A stretch of DNA of 64,000 nucleotides from Halichoerus grypus (Eukaryota; Chordata; Mammalia; Carnivora; Phocidae): assembly GCF_964656455.1 (NCBI RefSeq), contig NC_135718.1:131485966-131549965 (forward strand). Reading direction: 5' to 3'. This document shows, piece after piece, positions 58,215 to 64,000 of the stretch. Position 1 is the first letter of the stretch. Every line of letters starts with the position of its first letter. The notes below the pieces were generated by a model. The model saw only the letters and a program-made list of their open reading frames with translations, made no database searches and was not told the DNA's origin. A program made the position numbers and the translations under genes.

Positions 58215-58395
58215 GGAGGTCTGAAGGCTTGAGTGCCAAACCCAGCTCTGACCCTTGCCATTAATTGCATGGCCCTGCATAATTCCTTAACCTCTCCTGG
58301 CCTCAGCTTCTTCAGATGAAAGATGACCATATAATACTTATAACTACGGGTTGCTGTGTTAAGTGAGGTAACCATTTCATAAATGCTTTGTAAAT
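58215..58395 (+). repeat. MIR
   Basis: TAATTCCTTAACCTCTCCTG, GCCTCAGCTTCTTCAGATGA and CATTTCATAAATGCTTTGTA. Confidence 0.65.
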
Positions 58396-58889
58396 GACGC
58401 GGCCCAAACAAATATAAACTAAGATTTTATTTGCTGCGACAGAAGAAGGTGGACAGTCTCTTGGAGTTTGTTTTCATGGGACTTAACCTACATAACATTG
58501 ACTCAAGGATGTTTGTTAAAGTGAATCACCTGTTGCTCTCTGGGCCGTACTTGAAAGGACATGCCATGCTATGGTGAACCCTGCTAGCACCACCCCAAGT
58601 TCAGGTTGCTCTTACACAATATGGGCGAGATTTATGCACACACATTCTTCCCCCTTGGAAACAAAACAGCGACTTGGGCAGGGAAGACATCAGGAAAGTG
58701 ACTTAGCCAGCAAATATGTGATTAATAACATAGATTTGGCCTAAGTGTTAGTGTGAGCCTCTGTATACGGATGGGTAAATGATAAATAGCAAGTCTGCCA
58801 AGTAGAGCGTGTTGGGGAATCCACTGGGCTCTGTTTATGCTGGAAGCCTACTCTGCCAGGGCTGTAGTCGGTACCGAACTAAGGAAATT

Positions 58890-59050
58890 CATACCAGTCG
58901 ACTATTTTGCACTTACTGTTTTGTACATCTTTCTTGCCTGCTAAACTGTGAGCTCCTTGAAGGCAGGGACCGTCCCTGTGTACCTTTGCTTTCCTGGCAT
59001 CTAGTGTGGTGCTTGGCACATACTAAATGTTTACTGGATTATTGGATGAA
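58890..59050 (+). repeat. L2 3' fragment
   Basis: CTGTGAGCTCCTTGAAGGCA and GTGCTTGGCACATACTAAAT are L2 end phrases. Confidence 0.65.
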
Positions 59051-59799
59051 GGGATGAGACTCTGCGCTTTTCAGTTAGAGGGATTTTTGTGGAAGTCACA
59101 GATGTGTGGTTATTTGTGTGGTCATCTGATAACCTTGTAGATGTCTTCTCAACTGTCGGCCCTCACCGAGGGGGAGAGACCATATTTATGCATAGCTGGG
59201 TCATGCCTGCTGCCTCCCCCTCCTTCATCTGCCTTGGCCTGACGGTGCAGTGTTGAGGGCTAACTAAACACTCTTCCCCACCGACTCTTTTCTAGAACTG
59301 TGCCTTCCCTCAGCCCCCAGCTGCCTTTGCCTGTCTTCCTAGGCTGGCAACTCCGCTCATTCTCCATCAGGCGGTCTTTCTCATACACAAGTCCAACGTC
59401 TTTGTCACCTTCCTCCTTTCCAGCGCTTACCTAGCTCAAGAAACTCTTCTCAAACCCTTCTGGATGGCGTATTCTTGTTCATGAGTTAAAACCCACACGG
59501 AACACCCTCCTTCAATATGCCTTACGCATGGCAGATGAACTTGAAAAGGCAAAGACAACCTGAAAGGGGGAACAGCCCCTCTGTGAGGCTCACAGTGAAA
59601 TGAAAGCAGTAAAGCCCTAGTGCTGTCATGGTCTAAAGCTTCTAAAAGTGCCCCTAAGCCTCCTTTTGAATCACCAGAAGTTTCCCTTTACCTCCTCATC
59701 TTTCTCAAATGAAGTATCCTCTTTCTCAGATACCTTAAACAACAAAGCAAAACAAAACACTCCACACCTATTTCTCATTCAGTTTGGCGCGAGTGGATA

Positions 59800-60015
59800 G
59801 AGAATGGGATTTGGAGTTGGAAGAACAGCCTGGGAGTCGTGTTGCCACTGTACCTTTGTGACTTTGAAGCAGTTTCTAGGCTTTCTGTGCCTCAGTTTCC
59901 TCAGCCATTGGCAACATTACCGTTGTTCTCCCAAATACCACCTATCCAGTGTCATGGTGACGTTTACGTATATGAGAAACTCGGTCGCTAACAAAGCACC
60001 ACACACACGTTAGAT
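59800..60015 (+). repeat. MIR
   Basis: GAGAATGGGATTTGGAGTTG, TGTGCCTCAGTTTCCTCAGC and TCGCTAACAAAGCACCACAC follow MIR. Confidence 0.6.
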
Positions 60016-60548
60016 ATTTCTGGTGTTATCCCAGTTTTCTAGATCAGGTTTCATTTGCACACACTATTTCAATTACATTACGGGCTGAGTGGGTTTTCTA
60101 CCCACCTGAGAACTGAAACTGGTGAAATGTGTTTGAAATTACAAATAATCTTATGTAACATATTCTGTTGGTAAATTAATTGAGAGCTGTCTCTAGATTG
60201 TTAGGTGTGGATGACAGGAATTCTATTTTATACTTCTTTGGTACCCATCACTGGTGTTCAACACAGTGCCGGCATTTGCAGGGGATTGTGACGCACTGTT
60301 GTTGATTGTTTGAAAAGCCATCTTAATCATGACCTAGAATCATTCTTATTTATAGCAATCTAAGTGTCTTGACCTAATGTTAAATGAAATTTATTTTAGA
60401 GCTGAGAATGGAACATTGGAGGCCCCTATAGATCTGTTTTGGTATCGCAAAGTTCAAAATTGGATAAATTCGAGTAAAGAAAATCAAATCTGCTTGCAAA
60501 AATGTTGTACAAAAGAATGGCATGTGTCTGCCAGTACTTATCAGGGCT

Positions 60549-60711
60549 TTTTTTTTTCTTTTTATTTATTTTTTATTTTATTTGTTTTTTTCAAGTGGGC
60601 TCTGTGCCCAGCGTGGAGCCCAATGCGGGGCTTGAACTGAGGAACCTGAGATCAAGACCTGAGCTGAGATTAAGAGTTGGATGCTCAACTGACTGAGCAC
60701 CAGGTGCCTCC
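60549..60711 (-). mobile_element. Short tRNA-derived SINE, inverted
   Basis: T-rich tail, GTGGGCTCTGTGCCCAGCGT, GGGGCTTGAACTGAGGAACC, GAGCTGAGATTAAGAGTTGG and CTGACTGAGCACCAGGTGCC. The terminal GCCACCCAGG motif is degraded. Confidence 0.8.
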
Positions 60712-62429
60712 CCCCCCTTTTTCTTTCTAAAGATGACATTCCTTCTCAATTAACCCAGGGAGTCATTTTCCCACCTCTTATCTTTCTGGGGTGTTTTAGA
60801 AAAAAGACTTACCAAGTGTGAGAACCTGGAAGCATGGAGTTTATTAATCAGCTTAAAACCAGTTTTCCTTCAAGTAGGTGATCTTAAAGGCGACCATTGT
60901 ACTTTTGTCCACAGGAAACAACTCAGGTTTAGTCCTGCCCTTGTAAGTAGTTGAAAGGCAGGGTTGACATGAGGCAGAAGCCAGGTGTTTGCCGAACGAT
61001 AGGATGAAGGTACGAAGGAAGGCTGTTGAATACGCTGTTCGGGAGAGTTAAGAGAATGCTTTTTTAGGAAGGGCATGGGTGGGCTTCTGCAGGGAGGTAA
61101 TGGAGGCATAGGATCTTCCAGCCCTCGTTCTTTTTTAGAAAAGCTTCCTAAATGTGTGCCAGGGTTGTATAATTGAATGTATTCTTGGTTAAGTTCCTTT
61201 TGTCTTATCTTGCAAGCATATCACTATGCGTACTTAAATCATTAACAACTCATTAAAACTCTTTTGGCCATTTTCCTTTTCTACCAAGCTGAAGCCTGGG
61301 TGTGGTGGAAACCTGCGCTGGCCTGCTTGGCCGGACGCGCCTGAGCACTGAGCGCCTGAGCAGCTCTCAGCAGCTCTCAGCATTTTGGCTGTCAGAAAGG
61401 CCACTGAATCAACAGCCTATTGCAGAGGGAGTCTGATCACTGCGGATCCTTGAAAAGAAGAGCTGGGTGGCCACGGGAAGGGGAGGGATAGTCAAGGATG
61501 GCTCTCTTCAGCCTGAAGGGCTCTTCAGTAATGAGCGCCTTGACTCTCTCTTTATGCAACATCCCCTCCCTGCACCCTTAGAGACTGTATTTGTACTTGT
61601 GTTGTTTTTTCCCCCCCCTTCTTTCAGGAATTCTATAGCTTGTTTCTTTCAGAGTCTCAAAGCGCTCTTAGTTCTGTTAACTCATTTGTTCTCTGTGGGG
61701 CCGGGATTGAAGGTGTTGGAGATGCCTTCCTGGCCTTGGGGTTAGTGTCCCGCAGACATTACAATAGGTATTGCGGTGCTGTTAGTTCCTTGTTGTCTAA
61801 TTTATAGATACATACATACGTAGGTATATATGTTGTGTATGAATACATATACACACGTGTATGCATCTTACCTTATTCCAAACAAAAGGGTGAAGGTGTC
61901 ACAGTTTAGTGTCTCCTAAAAGAAAATTTTAAGTATTAGTAATTTTCTGTATTTTCAGTATCTTACTTAAGTCTTGTAAGTAAAGAAAGAAAGAAAAGAC
62001 TTTCTGCTTCTGACTTGAGTTGTTGAGCTATTTGTCCCTTGGTAAGCTGATCAATTGCCACTTGGATTGTGAGAAAGATGTGCAATCAATGAAAATATTT
62101 CTGCTACATTGGCATGCTTTGTAATGGAAATGAAAATGACAGCATGTTTTTGTCAGCTTAAATGAATAGGTTTCCTTCAGATCGATGCCAGAGTTGGTGT
62201 TATAGATATCTCAGACTATGAATGTCGATGATTAATTAGGGAAATGCCTGATGGAGGCACATGATCTCACCTCCCATCCTATAGATATATTTCCCTGCTG
62301 GTAAAGTGTTTGCCAGTGTTGGCCTTTCTCTTGAGCATAGGCATGACCCAGGACACTGTCTCTGTGGGGCCTACCAGAGGGCTTTACCCGATCTTAAAAG
62401 ACCTTCAGTTCAGTTTGTATAAAAAATAT

Positions 62430-63150
62430 TCATTCATTCATTTTTTCATTCAGGTAGCCGGCATGTAGTGATGCAGGTCCACTGTGTGCCAGGCTCTGGC
62501 CTGGTGCTAGAGATAGAGTGATCAACAAGATGGAACAGCTCTGCTTTCGGGGAGCTGTCATCTTAGTGGGCGAAATAAATCCATGGTAAACAGATACATG
62601 GAGCAGTGAAATACAGGAAGTTGAGTGTAGTGAAGGAAATAAAAAAATAAGGTGGTGTGCTCAGAGTGGCTGGTGGGGGCAGGGCGTTGCTTACTTAACC
62701 CAGGTGTGGTCCTAGAAAGCCTGTTGGAGGTGACATCTGAGCTGCCCGGGGGATGGGAAGAAAGAGAAAAAGGCAGGTCTGGGGGCTGAGGGAGCAGCAG
62801 GTGCTAAGGTCTGAAGGTGCACAGAGCTGTGCATGTGTGAGGAACAGAAAGAAGGTCTGTGTGATCAGAAGGCAGAGAGCAGGCTGGAGAGGGTCTGGAG
62901 GAAGGTGGAACTGGGCAGGCAAGGTCAGGCCACACGGAGCCTAGAGAGCATGGCCCCGACTCTGCGTTTGATTCCCAGTGCAGTGGGAAGCCACTGGAGG
63001 GCAATAAGCTGGGGAGTAACACATCTGATTTGTTTTTTTTAAAGATCACACTGCTTGCTGTGGGGAAAATAGATGTTAGTGGGTAAAAAGTGGAAGGAAG
63101 GGTGCCAGTTACAAGACTCTTGGCAGGAATCAAGTGAGAGATGATGGTGG
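62430..63150 (+). repeat. Long old interspersed repeat, unassigned
   Basis: Begins with the same class seen at 32.7 kb (GTGTGCCAGGCTCTGGCCTG) and continues through GAGGTGACATCTGAGCTGCC, AAGCCACTGGAGGGCAATAA and GTGAGAGATGATGGTGGCCT. These phrases recur together in mammalian genomes as one element of several hundred bases. The open frames inside are chance. Confidence 0.5.
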
Positions 63151-64000
63151 CCTTGACTAGACCAAGACACTTGTTTCCTGTCTTCACCAGGTGAAACCAG
63201 AGTAAGTGGTATTCTTAAGATAGGGATTTAAAAGGAGCATCTGCAAGAAGAATGGCAGGGTGTGTATGGAGCTCTGATTTCCATTAGGCAAGGCCTGTAA
63301 CGCACCTTTCCGTGGGACAGTGTTACTGCTCACAGCACAGGCTCTAGAGGATGATAAGGCAGGCTTGTGGATAAGACCTGAGCTCTGCAGGCCCACTTGA
63401 ACTTCTTTGTTTGCCCACTTGAACTTATCTGGAAGAGTTCCAAGCTTTAGTTCTTTATTTGCCTGAGGCTGGGTAGAAAACCAGCTAGTGGGCTTCATCT
63501 GGGGGCTGTTGTCAGGGCCCCTGTGTGAGGATGGGCTGAAGACATTTCGTCCACTGTTAGCCTGACCTATTTAAAAATGGGCTCTTCCCTCATCTTACTC
63601 AAAAGTGCTATTTGCTTATTTATACTGTAGTGTGAGATCACTTTTGTTTCCCATAAGAGCTGTGGTTAAGGGTCTAAGGCTACTAGACGCCATTGTGGGA
63701 AGGAGAGGATCTTAAGGAAAGTGAGTATATATTGGGGGAGGGGGGCGGTTGTGGAGGGGTTGAAGCACCTGCATTGGAACCTACCTAACAGTTTTGCTTA
63801 GCCTTGAACTCTTGTCCTCTCAGAGAATTAATTTCCTAGTGTTTTTTTAAATGAAGGAGTTGGATTAGATCATCTCAGTCCCTTTAAGCTAACCCTTCCA
63901 GCTGGATAGAGTTGTACCTAACTGCCCAGGCTTCTGTGTTTTTTCCCCATTTTGTCCTTCTATGAGGAGCTCTCTGTGGCAATGCGGAAAATGCTAACTC

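Larger units (their letters stand above)
41405..64000 (+). other. SRGAP2: SRGAP2 intron 1 (continues past the window)
   Basis: No SRGAP2 exon 2 sequence and no other gene was recognised. The content is three Can-SINE/tRNA-SINE insertions, several inverted old L1 fragments, MIR and L2 fossils and microsatellites. Stretches 41.4-43.6, 44.8-46.5, 55.6-56.3, 57.0-58.1 and 61.0-62.4 kb show nothing I can name. Confidence 0.85.

Noticed and set aside
41405..64000. Search for SRGAP2 exon 2 or nested genes in intron 1
   Set aside because: No sequence continuing the F-BAR domain (EIRAQL) was found among the readable frames; the remaining frames lie in repeats or show no known motif.

Overview
This is a mammalian nuclear genomic window, almost certainly from a carnivoran. 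It carries more than a dozen Can-SINE (tRNA-Lys-derived) elements. Their heads read GGCGCCTGGGTGGCTCAG, and the inverted copies end in an oligo-pyrimidine/ATTTATTT tail. The internal sequence (ACAAGCAGGGGGAGTGGGAGA on inverted copies) resembles bear, seal and mustelid copies more than dog or cat ones. A caniform, probably arctoid, source is therefore an inference, not a proof. Most of the window is non-coding.

Two genes are supported, and they form one head-to-head locus. FAM72A lies on the minus strand in four coding exons between 37402 and 28263. The exons splice in frame at canonical GT/AG sites into an intact 149-codon reading frame. SRGAP2 lies on the plus strand. Only its first coding exon is here (ATG at 41338, donor after 41404), followed by at least 22.6 kb of intron 1 that runs off the right edge. 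The two start codons are 3.9 kb apart, and the space between them is one long CpG island (about 37.6-41.3 kb). The island holds an array of CCAAT boxes near 38.3-38.9 kb, a possible untranslated first exon with a donor at 39034, a strong acceptor at 40794-40795, and a chain of short upstream ORFs in the inferred SRGAP2 leader.

Layout: 1-27.1 kb is intergenic sequence downstream of FAM72A. It is filled with Can-SINEs, L1 fragments, MIR/L2 fossils, two MLT1-type solo LTRs, simple repeats and an unusual 21-bp-period degenerate tandem array at about 5.1-5.9 kb. 27.2-37.4 kb is FAM72A (3' UTR, four exons, three introns). 37.4-41.4 kb is the bidirectional CpG-island promoter region and SRGAP2 leader/first coding exon. 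41.4-64 kb is SRGAP2 intron 1 with Can-SINEs, antisense L1 fragments and MIR/L2 fossils.

Known biology: FAM72A is a small cell-cycle-linked protein reported to antagonise the uracil-DNA glycosylase UNG2. SRGAP2 is an inverse F-BAR/RhoGAP/SH3 protein that controls membrane protrusion and synapse maturation. In humans this gene pair was duplicated together; here a single ancestral-type pair is visible.
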